Below are positions 10,233 to 18,421 of a stretch of 64,000 nucleotides of DNA, piece by piece. Source of the DNA: Flavobacteriales bacterium (GTDB lineage Bacteria > Bacteroidota > Bacteroidia > Flavobacteriales_F > PHOS-HE28); contig JADJCX010000005.1 in the NCBI GenBank assembly GCA_016703005.1, forward strand, positions 1 to 64,000. Direction: 5' to 3'. Under the pieces are notes generated by a model. That model saw only the letters and a list, made by a program, of their open reading frames with translations. It was not told the origin of the DNA and ran no database searches. Positions within the stretch are counted from its first letter, which is position 1. Each line of letters starts with the position of its first letter. The translations under genes and the position numbers were made by a program.

Positions 10233-10816
10233 ACAAGTCCTTCCCACACGCGGTGCATGGGCAAGCCCATCACCGTATAGAAGCTGCCCTCGATGCGTGT
10301 TACGGCGGTGTAGCCGATCCAATCCTGCACACCATAGGCCCCGGCTTTGTCCAATGGCCGATGCGCTGCCACATAGTAGGCGATGTCGTCCGCCGAAAGC
10401 GTGCGGAAGGTGACGAGAGCCGTATCCGCGAAGCTGTCCGTCTGTGTTGAAGTGCGCAGGCAAACGCCGGTGATCACGCGATGCGTGCGCCCGCTGAGCA
10501 TGGTCAGCATCTGCTCGGCATCAGTTGGATCCGCTGGTTTGTTCAAGAGCACCGTGCCATTGTCAGTGTCGAGCAATACGGTCGTGTCGGCGGTCACAAG
10601 CACTTGGTCCGCATCTAATGTGCCTGTCCATGCCTCGGCCTTTTTGCGTGCCAAGTGTTCTGCTACTTGCTCCGGTGGAAGTCCAGGTGGTGGCGTCTCG
10701 TCCACATCGACGCTGGTGATCTCCACTGGCAGATCGAGGCCCTGTAGCAATTGCCTGCGGCGTGGCGACGCGCTGCACAGGATCAAACGCCATGGATGTA
10801 TCGGGGTAGCCATCAT
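10193..10816 (-). CDS. maf: Maf family nucleotide pyrophosphatase
   Basis: A house-cleaning enzyme that hydrolyses dTTP/UTP or modified nucleotides. The 208-residue protein has the Maf signature SASPRRRQLL near the N terminus, then VDVDE, HLARKKAEAW, and the TADTTVLLD motif with the catalytic Asp. The start ATG at 10816 overlaps the stop of the UbiA gene (ATGATGG), implying coupled translation; the next codon is also ATG, so 10813 is an alternative. The final residues RISTALDATSSK look unlike the family and are encoded by an interspersed repeat. The DUF2520-HAD-UbiA-Maf order is common in Flavobacteriales. Confidence 0.92.
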   Translation of the reverse strand: MMATPIHPWRLILCSASPRRRQLLQGLDLPVEITSVDVDETPPPGLPPEQVAEHLARKKAEAWTGTLDADQVLVTADTTVLLDTDNGTVLLNKPADPTDAEQMLTMLSGRTHRVITGVCLRTSTQTDSFADTALVTFRTLSADDIAYYVAAHRPLDKAGAYGVQDWIGYTAVTRIEGSFYTVMGLPMHRVWEGLVRISTALDATSSK

Positions 10817-11802
10817 GCAATGAGCCAAGGATACACCGCACCGAACGCGACGGCGAAGACCATCGCCAACTTCATCACATTGCCCGCACGGTTATGCTGG
10901 TCGCGCGTGCGCGCGTTCCATGTGAGGATGCACGAGGCGAGGATGGGCGCGATGACCAGCACGTAGAGGTAGGCCCGAGAAGCGATCTCCGTGAACACCC
11001 GATCGGCCAATAGACCGACGGCAACGATGATGAGGATCGCCCAGAACGCTACGAGCCGTCGTGAAGCTTGCATGCCCCAAGCGATCGGCACCGTACGACA
11101 ACCGGCTGCGGCGTCACCGCGCACATCGGCCATGTCCTTTTGCAGTTCGCGAAGCAGGGTACTGATGAAAGCGAAAACGGTATAGCCGATGATCCACCAC
11201 CAGAGAACACGCAAGTCGAAGGAGGGTATTGCGGCAAACGCGAATTCCAACATTCGCACATCGTATAAACCTATTTGCAGAACGACGAGAGCAGACAGGG
11301 TGGCCACTAGGCCATTTCCCAGAAACAAGCTTTGCTTCAGGTTGGTGCTGTAAAACCAAAGTGCCCCAGCGGCGAACACCGGTATCAGGGCCAACCAGCC
11401 CTGGTGGGAAGCGAAAGCCACGATCACACCGATCAACACGCCAAGCCCGCTAAGGACCCAATGACCCGCCATGGCCACCCTACGCTTCACCGTGCGACCA
11501 ACTAGTACGTCCGTTGGCTTGTTCACTCTGTCGATGCGCGTGTCGAAGTAGTCGTTGATGACATTGCCACCCGCCATGAGCAGCACAGTGCTGATGATCA
11601 ACAATATGAACAACACGGTGGAGAGTTGGAAGCCAAATTCCGGTGAGTATGTGACCCCGTTAAAGGTCCAGCTTGATGGCAGGAAGTCCCTCAAGAACTC
11701 ACGTTTGCAAAGGCCACCGATCACCCCATACCTCATCACCACCATGGTGAGCGCAACGATCAATAGATTGAGCGGGCGAGTGAGTCGGATCAGATCGCGC
11801 AT
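10813..11802 (-). CDS. UbiA family prenyltransferase
   Basis: An integral membrane prenyltransferase of 329 residues, of the group annotated in Bacteroidota as geranylgeranylglycerol-phosphate geranylgeranyltransferase-like. The first Asp-rich motif NDYFDTRIDRVNKP (about residues 83-96) and the second DMADVRGD (about 222-229) bind magnesium and prenyl diphosphate. Eight or nine hydrophobic segments are visible. The acceptor substrate is not known from sequence. It lies two bases downstream of the HAD phosphatase stop region and overlaps maf, inside the long minus-strand run. Confidence 0.83.
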   Translation of the reverse strand: MRDLIRLTRPLNLLIVALTMVVMRYGVIGGLCKREFLRDFLPSSWTFNGVTYSPEFGFQLSTVLFILLIISTVLLMAGGNVINDYFDTRIDRVNKPTDVLVGRTVKRRVAMAGHWVLSGLGVLIGVIVAFASHQGWLALIPVFAAGALWFYSTNLKQSLFLGNGLVATLSALVVLQIGLYDVRMLEFAFAAIPSFDLRVLWWWIIGYTVFAFISTLLRELQKDMADVRGDAAAGCRTVPIAWGMQASRRLVAFWAILIIVAVGLLADRVFTEIASRAYLYVLVIAPILASCILTWNARTRDQHNRAGNVMKLAMVFAVAFGAVYPWLIA

Positions 11803-11803
11803 G

Positions 11804-12331
11804 CTACCAGGTATGCGCGGCTTCGGTCATCCACTTGCCTTGCACTTTCATCGCTTGCTCCAGCAGATCGCGCACGCAACCCATGCCGCCGGGCCTGCGG
11901 CTCACGTAGAGGCTGATGTCCTTGATCTCTTCAGCGGCGTCGGCAGGGCAGCAGGGTAGGGCCACGCGCTGCATCACACGCAGGTCGGGAATGTCGTCGC
12001 CCATGTAGGCCGTGCGCGTTGGGTCGACCCCTGTCTTGGCGATCAACTCGTCCAGCTTCGCGCTCTTGTCGAAGACGTGGTAGAAGAAGTCCTTTACGCC
12101 CAAACGTCCGAATGATTCCTCGATGCCAGCGCTCTTTCCACCAGTGGTGATGATGATCCTCAACCCTTCCTTGATGGCGTGCTGCACGGCATAGGCATCC
12201 CTGCTGTGGAAGGTGCGCACCGGGTCGAGTCCGGGAAAGAGCAGCACACGGTTGTCGGTGAAGACACCGTCCACATCGAACATGAACGTATCGATATCAG
12301 CGAGGATCTCCTTGTAGGTCTTCGAGGCCAT
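11804..12331 (-). CDS. HAD phosphatase, KdsC-like
   Basis: A small C0-type HAD hydrolase without a cap domain, close to 3-deoxy-D-manno-octulosonate-8-phosphate phosphatase (KdsC), which acts in lipopolysaccharide core synthesis. From MASKTYKEIL it is 175 residues. Motif I is DVDGVFTDN with the nucleophile and acid/base Asp, motif II is ITTGG, and motif IV is YMGDDIPDL. ATG codons at 12346 and 12400 are possible alternatives; I chose 12331 because the family begins close to motif I. It overlaps the end of the DUF2520 gene by about 35 bases. A KDO role is family inference, since no kdsA or kdsB is visible here. Confidence 0.82.
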   Translation of the reverse strand: MASKTYKEILADIDTFMFDVDGVFTDNRVLLFPGLDPVRTFHSRDAYAVQHAIKEGLRIIITTGGKSAGIEESFGRLGVKDFFYHVFDKSAKLDELIAKTGVDPTRTAYMGDDIPDLRVMQRVALPCCPADAAEEIKDISLYVSRRPGGMGCVRDLLEQAMKVQGKWMTEAAHTW

Positions 12332-13100
12332 CCGTTGGGTGCCCATGCGCTTTGAGGATGGAACGGGAAAGGAGCGCGTAAGCGCGCCGAAGGTCGGCAT
12401 CGGTCGTTAACAGACCGAGGTGCTCGCGCAACGTTTCCACATCGCCTCGGCGGGCCGGACCGGTCAAGGCCTTGCGAGCGCCCAGTGTAGCAGCACGCTG
12501 CGCGCTATTGGTCCAAAGGGGCAGCAGGAGTTCGCCCGGCAGGTCGTGGTCGCTCAGCAAGCGTTGTGCTTCCGCCAGAAGGAATACAGGGAAGTTCCCG
12601 GCGATCACTGCGGCGGCGTGCAACACTTTCCGGTCGTTGTGGTCCAGTTCAAGCACCTGCTGACTGATGCCGCGCGCCAGAACCAACAGATCGGCCCGGG
12701 TGGCTTCGTCGCTCGCTTCAACAACCAATGGGCTTCGGGCAATATCCACCTGCGTTCCCTCGGCCAGGCTTTGCACCGGCCAGAGCACTCCGCGGTGTGC
12801 ATGCGGCAGCAGAACGTCGATGCTCTTCGCACCGCTCACATGACAAACGATGGCCCCGGTGCTGGGTATCCGCGCTGCGACTTCTGCAAGTGCATCGTCG
12901 CTCACTGCGATCAAGGCAACATCGTAGGCAGGTGCTGTTCCGCCGAAGTCGATCGCGGTGCTCTTCAAGGCGTCCGCTAGCGCCGCAGCCTTTGTCGCAT
13001 CCCTTCCGATGACGCCCACTATACTGTTGCCAGCACGTTTCAGCGCATGGCCCAAGTGGTGAGCCGCCCGACCCGTGCCGATGACCAGGATGCGGCTCAT
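12297..13100 (-). CDS. Rossmann-fold DUF2520 protein
   Basis: A 267-residue protein with an N-terminal NAD(P)-binding Rossmann fold (MSRILVIGTGRAAHHLGHAL) and a C-terminal helical DUF2520 domain from about residue 130, resembling F420-dependent NADP oxidoreductase and ketopantoate reductase-like enzymes. No substrate is known. The ATG at 13100 overlaps the stop of ccmF (TCATG on the plus strand), which favours this start over an upstream one at 13178 that would run into ccmF coding sequence. It sits between cytochrome c maturation genes and the HAD-UbiA-Maf group. Confidence 0.83.
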   Translation of the reverse strand: MSRILVIGTGRAAHHLGHALKRAGNSIVGVIGRDATKAAALADALKSTAIDFGGTAPAYDVALIAVSDDALAEVAARIPSTGAIVCHVSGAKSIDVLLPHAHRGVLWPVQSLAEGTQVDIARSPLVVEASDEATRADLLVLARGISQQVLELDHNDRKVLHAAAVIAGNFPVFLLAEAQRLLSDHDLPGELLLPLWTNSAQRAATLGARKALTGPARRGDVETLREHLGLLTTDADLRRAYALLSRSILKAHGHPTDGLEDLQGDPR

Positions 13101-15943
13101 GCCTTGGTCGGCTTTCCCGCCCAACGTTTCCGCACGGCCATCAGTGTGCCCAAGAACATGAGCAGACAACCGATCCACAGCACATTGATCCCCGGGAACA
13201 CGATGGCCTGCATCACCATGAACTCGCGTTCGCTCACGCTGAGGCCGACGTCGCCTTCGAACATCGCAGGGTCCTGATCTTCCACCGGCGGGCGCGGCCC
13301 GATACGTTCCAGATCGAAGCGGACGCGCAACGCAGCGATCTCCGCACCCTTGCCGGCAACAGCTTGTCCACTTCGGAAGATGAGCAACGGACGTGCTTCG
13401 AACCAGCGGTTCTCATCGTACAGATCGCGGATGCGGAGGTAGGCCACCTTCACGTCGAATTCGGGCCCGAGCATCTTCATCGTCATGCTGTCGCGCACCG
13501 AACGCACGCTGTCGATGATGGCCACGCTGGTGGGCGTTACGAGCGTATCGCCGACGTTGCGGCCATAGTGGCGTGGCGGCATCCAATGGATACTGTCCGT
13601 GGCTTCGTTGGCACCCATTTCCAACTCCGCGTAGCGCACATGCGTGTACAAGTCGCGGTGCAGCCAATGCTTTGTGCTGGGTTCAGCAACATTGCCGAAG
13701 CGCGGGTTGATCTGCACGAACGGGTCGAGCGTGAACAAGAATTTGCCCGGTGCCATGGTAGCGTAAGGCTTTGCGTGCCACAATTGACGGCGCGTGAAGT
13801 CCTGCGAGGCACGCCAGGTCGCGGGGTCGGCCAGGAAGTGTGAAGCCGCAGTGTGCTCGGCAATGCAGACATAGACGTTGTCGTTCACGCGCACCGTATC
13901 ACCCGTGCGATAGGTGCGCGGCACAGCTTCCAAGTAGTCCACTTCGTAGTGGAGGTTCACACCGTCCTGGCGTTTGCCGCGGTACACCACGAAGTGCTCG
14001 CCCATGCGCACGGTATCACCTCGGTAGAGCAGCGCGTCGGTGTTGTCGTTGAAATCCTTGCTCAGGAAGCTCAACACCATTCGGCCGGTGTTGCGGCTTA
14101 CTTCATCCTGCTTGCTCGTGCTGATCAAAGCGCCCAGCAGCACCAATGCAAAACCCACATGTGCTACGCTCGGCCCAGCGTGGGTGAACTTCCCATTCAG
14201 CCCTTTCCATATCCAAGCGGCATTCGCGATCACGGCGAACACGGTGGCGAAGAGCAGTGCTATGAGGTTCAGTTCCCTCCATTCATAGTTCAGCAACCAA
14301 ACGAGCAATGTTGTGACCAGTATGGCGACCACCAACGAAAACAGCATCTGCTTTCGGAAACGCTTCATGTCGGTGTCCTTCCACCGCAGGTATTGGCCGA
14401 TGCCGACCAGCAACGCGACGATGAACGCGAACGGAACCTGCCACTTGTTGTAGTGCGCTTGTGCGTCGGTAGGCGGAGCCAGTTTGGCCTGCGCCATATC
14501 GCTGACGAAACCGAGCCCGGTTGTTTCGGCGAGCCATGACAGGGATTTTGCGAACGGTGTAAGAAGTGTGTTGAAGACCGGCACGCTGGTGGTGAACGTG
14601 ATCTGTACAGCGCTCAACACCAGTACCAACGCACCGATAAACAACCAGAACTCCCGGCTCCAAACGGCTTCCTCCTGAGCGGCTTTTGGGAAGCGACGGT
14701 ACGCCCACACCAACCCGACCACGGCCAAGAGAATGAAGACCACAACGGCGAGCACCTTGACTTTCACTGCGATGCCAAGCACCAGCAAGGCCAAGCTCAA
14801 GAAGCCGAGAAACTTGCGCTGGCTTGGTTCACGCACCAACATGACCACGCTGAGCAGGATGAACGTAAGCAAGAAGAGCATGAGCCCGGGCTTCATGCCG
14901 TCGCCAGTGAAACTGTGCACACTGGTATCGCCCAGCACGCCGCTGCGCGTAAGGAAACCGCTGTATAGCACGAGCAAGAAGGTGCCAAGCGTCAGCAGGA
15001 AGGCCGCGAAGAGCGACGTCTCCTTGCGTTTGTTCACCATCATTAGGTGACCTGCTGCGACCAGCGTCAGCCAAGGCACCAACGAGGCATTCTCCACTGG
15101 ATCCCATGCCCAAAAGCCACCGAAGCTCAATGCTTCATAGGCCCAAGCGCCACCCATCAGGATGCCTGTGCCCAACACCATGACACCGAAGAAGGTCCAG
15201 CCCAATGCGGGTTCCATCCATTCTTTCAGCTTGTTGCGCCAGAGGCCTGCGATGGCATAGGCGAATGGAATGAGCGTGGCACCGAACCCGAGGAAGAGGG
15301 TAGGGGGATGGATCACCATCCAGTAGTTCTGTAAGAGAGGGTTCAGTCCACGGCCATTCTGGAAATTCGGGATCTGTTGGAGGTAATCGGACACTTGCGT
15401 CCAAGGCATGCTGAGGTTTTCCTTCAATTCCCTCACAAGAATGAACGGGCTGCTGCCGATCCGTTCGCCGAAGACATACACACCGAGGAGCATGCTTGCT
15501 AGGAACACCTGTACCAGCGCGAACACCATCATCACCGGTGCTTCCCATTCGCTGTGCTTGCCACGGTTCCAACGCCACAGCATGATGTTACCAAGAACCA
15601 TGTGCCAGAAGGTCCAAAGGAGGAACGAGCCTTCTTGACCCTCCCAGAAACAACTGAGGATGTAGCGCAACGGCATTTCGCGGTTGCTGTGCTTCCACAC
15701 GTAGTCGAACTCGAACCAGTGGTTCAACAGCATGGTGAACAACAAGCCCACGATCGCCAGCACGGCTACACTGTGCACACGGAAGAACAAACGCCCGGAA
15801 CGCCGCCAAGCCTCGCTGTTGTTGCGCTCGGCGAGGAAGTAGGTGACCAGCGCGAAGAAGGCTCCGACGATGGACAGAACGGCGAAACCGTGACCGAGCC
15901 AACTGGCCCAAGTGTGTTCGCCTACGTAGCTGATGTCCTTCAT
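13097..15943 (-). CDS. ccmF: Cytochrome c haem lyase, CcmF-like
   Basis: Membrane haem lyase that attaches haem to apocytochrome c on the periplasmic face. The 948-residue protein has about fourteen hydrophobic segments. The haem-handling tryptophan-rich motif GGFWAWDPVENASLVPWL lies at residues 275-292, with a conserved His in the WMVIHPPTLFLGFG segment at about 212. A large hydrophilic domain sits at about 620-890 before the final membrane segment, longer than in E. coli CcmF (about 650 residues in total); it may take over part of the apocytochrome-handling role of CcmH, which I do not see in this window. It follows ccmE with a 58-base gap and overlaps the DUF2520 gene. Confidence 0.9.
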   Translation of the reverse strand: MKDISYVGEHTWASWLGHGFAVLSIVGAFFALVTYFLAERNNSEAWRRSGRLFFRVHSVAVLAIVGLLFTMLLNHWFEFDYVWKHSNREMPLRYILSCFWEGQEGSFLLWTFWHMVLGNIMLWRWNRGKHSEWEAPVMMVFALVQVFLASMLLGVYVFGERIGSSPFILVRELKENLSMPWTQVSDYLQQIPNFQNGRGLNPLLQNYWMVIHPPTLFLGFGATLIPFAYAIAGLWRNKLKEWMEPALGWTFFGVMVLGTGILMGGAWAYEALSFGGFWAWDPVENASLVPWLTLVAAGHLMMVNKRKETSLFAAFLLTLGTFLLVLYSGFLTRSGVLGDTSVHSFTGDGMKPGLMLFLLTFILLSVVMLVREPSQRKFLGFLSLALLVLGIAVKVKVLAVVVFILLAVVGLVWAYRRFPKAAQEEAVWSREFWLFIGALVLVLSAVQITFTTSVPVFNTLLTPFAKSLSWLAETTGLGFVSDMAQAKLAPPTDAQAHYNKWQVPFAFIVALLVGIGQYLRWKDTDMKRFRKQMLFSLVVAILVTTLLVWLLNYEWRELNLIALLFATVFAVIANAAWIWKGLNGKFTHAGPSVAHVGFALVLLGALISTSKQDEVSRNTGRMVLSFLSKDFNDNTDALLYRGDTVRMGEHFVVYRGKRQDGVNLHYEVDYLEAVPRTYRTGDTVRVNDNVYVCIAEHTAASHFLADPATWRASQDFTRRQLWHAKPYATMAPGKFLFTLDPFVQINPRFGNVAEPSTKHWLHRDLYTHVRYAELEMGANEATDSIHWMPPRHYGRNVGDTLVTPTSVAIIDSVRSVRDSMTMKMLGPEFDVKVAYLRIRDLYDENRWFEARPLLIFRSGQAVAGKGAEIAALRVRFDLERIGPRPPVEDQDPAMFEGDVGLSVSEREFMVMQAIVFPGINVLWIGCLLMFLGTLMAVRKRWAGKPTKA

Positions 15944-16001
15944 TGCGCGGCGCGAAGGTCGTTCTCAGATCGCCTCGCCGACCACGCCAGCTGCTTCCCG
16001 G

Positions 16002-16412
16002 CTATTGGACCTTCGTCCACTCGCCTTCGGTCTTCAACTGGTTGCCCTCGGTGTACTTGCTGGGGCATTTCATCAGCATGTCGTTGGCATGGAAGGCGTT
16101 GTCCTCGAAGCTGCCGGTGAGCACAATGCTCTCGCTGCGCTCGAAATCGAATGGCTTGGCCTTGGCCAGCTTCACTTTGCATTTCACGCCTTCGTCATCC
16201 ACCAAGGTGAACTCGGTGAGGTTAGCGTTGGTAACGGGTTCGTAGACGATGGGTTGGCTCTTGTCCAGCATGCCCTTAACCCGCACTTCACGGCCCGGAC
16301 TTTCCATGGCCTGTGCCAAGCCCATGAAGGTGCTGTTGTCCGCCAAGGTGCCGATGAGCATGGCCATCGCCACGGCGATCACGACGAGGGCTATGATGTG
16401 GGAGCGTTTCAC
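16002..16412 (-). CDS. ccmE: Haem chaperone CcmE, Cys-type
   Basis: Membrane-anchored periplasmic haem chaperone that carries haem from CcmC to CcmF. The 136-residue protein has one N-terminal membrane anchor (residues 5-22) and an OB-fold beta barrel. In E. coli the haem-binding residue is the His of an HxxxY motif; here the equivalent site reads LMKCPSKY, giving Cys116 and Tyr120. Cys-type CcmE (CxxxY) is known from archaea and some sulfate reducers as the system I* variant. The ATG overlaps the stop of the CcmD-like gene (ATGA at 16409-16412). Confidence 0.92.
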   Translation of the reverse strand: MKRSHIIALVVIAVAMAMLIGTLADNSTFMGLAQAMESPGREVRVKGMLDKSQPIVYEPVTNANLTEFTLVDDEGVKCKVKLAKAKPFDFERSESIVLTGSFEDNAFHANDMLMKCPSKYTEGNQLKTEGEWTKVQ

Positions 16413-16636
16413 TTCTTCAGTCGGCGTTCAAGGTTCCTCAGCTTCATGTCCATCGCGAACATCCATCCACCCAAGCCCAACAGCACAACGCTCACCACGA
16501 TCAACACAGTGTTGATCTTACCACTGGCGAACATGGTTTCCTCCAACCAAGCTGGTGCAGCTTCCTGCGCGAAACTACTGGCAGGCAAGGCGAGCAGCAT
16601 GACAAGTATCAGCAGGCTAGTGACTTTCGTTCTCAT
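16409..16636 (-). CDS. CcmD family membrane protein
   Basis: A 75-residue protein starting MRTKVTSLLILVML, with a signal-like hydrophobic N terminus ending at SSFAQ and a second membrane helix (NTVLIVVSVVLLGLGGWMFAMDMKL) followed by a basic tail LRNLERRLKK. Size, position between ccmC and ccmE, and the basic tail fit the CcmD family, which stabilises the CcmABC-CcmE complex. Its start lies inside the 3' end of ccmC (20-base overlap), and its stop overlaps ccmE. Sequence conservation of CcmD is low, so context carries most of the call. Confidence 0.72.
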   Translation of the reverse strand: MRTKVTSLLILVMLLALPASSFAQEAAPAWLEETMFASGKINTVLIVVSVVLLGLGGWMFAMDMKLRNLERRLKK

Positions 16637-17654
16637 CGAGCAGTGCGTTGAGGCGGCCGTAGCGTAGCCGCAGGTTGTAGGCCCAGATGCCGAGCAGGAT
16701 CCAACCCGCGCATGCCGGGTAGAAGACCGCTCGCAGGCTGTCGTCAAGGTCATACTGGCTGAAAGCCGGGTTGCCACCATTTCCGGGGTGCAGGCTATCC
16801 GTCAGCCGTGGCAGCACCATAATGAAGACCAGCATCAGCATGAAGGCGAAGATGTTGTAGACCGCCGCCAAGCGACCGCGCTTGTGGGCATCGGGCACCG
16901 ACCCGCGCAGGATCACGTAGGCCAAATACATCAACAGGGTGAGTGCGGATCCGTTCAGTTTCGTGTCGCTGGTCCACCAACCACCCCACGTGGCGCGCGC
17001 CCAAATGCTGCCTGTGATGATGCCGAGCGCGCCGAACAGCAGACTCACGTTCACCGCGATACTGGCCGCAAGGTCATGGTCCAGACTTCCGGAACGCAAG
17101 TGCATGATGCTGTAAACGAAAGCAATGCCCATAAGCACGATCATGCTGAACCACATGGGCACGTGGAAGAAGAGGTTGCGGATCGTTTCGTTGAGGATGC
17201 TGCGGTTGGGGAACTGTGGACCAAAGGAACTCGGGGATGAATTGTCGGTCATCATACCACATGGCGCAGCCGTCATTGCGATGCCGTCGGAATTGATGTA
17301 AACCGCATCCGCCAACCGCAACGGGCCGTCGGTCGCGTTGTCTACCACAATGCTCCACATACCTGGTGACGTCGAGTGCACTGGGGAGACCTTGACCAAA
17401 ATGGTGTTGTCCGATATGGCCTTGATGTCCGGCTGGCACACGGCGATTCCAGCCTTCTCAAACCAAACGTGATTGCCGCTAGTGCACGAGGCAAAGTGGG
17501 TGGCGTAGCCTGTTAGTTGGATTTCGACCAATCCCGTATCCACACGAGCCGGATCAACATGGACCAGGCCAGGTCCAAGCGGCGTCTGCAACCCCACCAC
17601 CGCTGTGTAAACCAGCAGCAGCACACACAGGACTTTCCACCACCAATGCCGCAT
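16617..17654 (-). CDS. ccmC: Haem exporter subunit CcmC with a large extracytoplasmic insert
   Basis: Membrane protein that presents haem to CcmE. The 345-residue product is about 100 residues longer than E. coli CcmC. After the first membrane segment (residues 5-22), residues of about 28-155 form a hydrophilic, beta-rich region (GLVEIQLTGYATHF, VWFEKAGIAVC, GMWSIVVDN) resembling an IPT/TIG immunoglobulin-like fold, before the conserved NLFFHVPMWFSM segment with the haem-ligand His at about 164. The tryptophan-rich motif is TWGGWWTSDTKL at about 222-233. The ATG at 17654 overlaps the ccmB stop (TGATG), which is why I prefer it to a TTG at 17666. Confidence 0.85.
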   Translation of the reverse strand: MRHWWWKVLCVLLLVYTAVVGLQTPLGPGLVHVDPARVDTGLVEIQLTGYATHFASCTSGNHVWFEKAGIAVCQPDIKAISDNTILVKVSPVHSTSPGMWSIVVDNATDGPLRLADAVYINSDGIAMTAAPCGMMTDNSSPSSFGPQFPNRSILNETIRNLFFHVPMWFSMIVLMGIAFVYSIMHLRSGSLDHDLAASIAVNVSLLFGALGIITGSIWARATWGGWWTSDTKLNGSALTLLMYLAYVILRGSVPDAHKRGRLAAVYNIFAFMLMLVFIMVLPRLTDSLHPGNGGNPAFSQYDLDDSLRAVFYPACAGWILLGIWAYNLRLRYGRLNALLDENESH

Positions 17655-18322
17655 CAGTCGCGCCAAAGGTAGGGGTACAGCAACCAGGCCAACGCCACGG
17701 TAAGTGCATCGATCGCGAGCAGCCAGAGCACGTACTTATCGTTCATTTCCCACGGCAAACCATCGATGGCATTCCGGCTTGCGCGCATCAACGTGAGGAG
17801 CATCGGCAACACCACGGGGAAGCCAAGGATCGCCATCAAGCCCAAACCATTTCCGGCGCGGGCCGCTAAGGCGCTGATCAACGTTAGTACCGCCGCAAAG
17901 CCGACACCGCCGAGCAAAGTCACCAACAGGAACTGGCCCACTTCCGCCTTCGCCAGTGCATCGCCACCGAGGAATAGGATGTAGAAACCAAGGCTCAGGA
18001 AGCTGAGCACTACCATCACCAAGGCGTTGTAGAGCGTGCGCGCAAGGATCACTGAACGCGGGTCGACGAGCGTGTAGAGATAGAGCTGACGCCCGCCGTC
18101 CTCGCGCATGAACGACCGGGACAGCGCATTGAATGCCGCGAACAACAGGATGATCCAGAAGAGCGCGTTCCATACCGGAACGTCCACCAGTTTCTGCACT
18201 GCCAGATAGCAGACATACACCGCGCTCACCACATACAACAACAAGCCGCCAAGTGCATGGCGTTGGCGCATATCAAGGCGCAGTTCCAAGGCAAGCAGAC
18301 TACTGATCTCGGCGGGGCGCAT
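17654..18322 (-). CDS. ccmB: Haem exporter membrane subunit CcmB
   Basis: Six-helix membrane component of the CcmAB transporter that works with CcmC and CcmD to release haem-loaded CcmE. The 222-residue length and the conserved region LSRSFMREDGGRQLYLYTLVDPRSVILARTLYN match the family. It is the first gene of the visible cytochrome c maturation run. No ATPase subunit gene (ccmA) lies next to it; the next gene upstream is an unrelated hypothetical protein. The operon promoter is not clear in the 99 bases upstream. Confidence 0.88.
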   Translation of the reverse strand: MRPAEISSLLALELRLDMRQRHALGGLLLYVVSAVYVCYLAVQKLVDVPVWNALFWIILLFAAFNALSRSFMREDGGRQLYLYTLVDPRSVILARTLYNALVMVVLSFLSLGFYILFLGGDALAKAEVGQFLLVTLLGGVGFAAVLTLISALAARAGNGLGLMAILGFPVVLPMLLTLMRASRNAIDGLPWEMNDKYVLWLLAIDALTVALAWLLYPYLWRD

Positions 18323-18421
18323 GGTTTGTCGCGATCCTCTTCATTGTGTCAGAGCTACCGCAGTGAGTGACGTGGCCCAAAAGCATTGTCAACCGCAACT
18401 CTGCTTCACTGCTCTACCGCT

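Noticed and set aside
12420..12980. Plus-strand frame of 186 codons opposite the DUF2520 gene
   Set aside because: A shadow of a well-supported gene; no family features.
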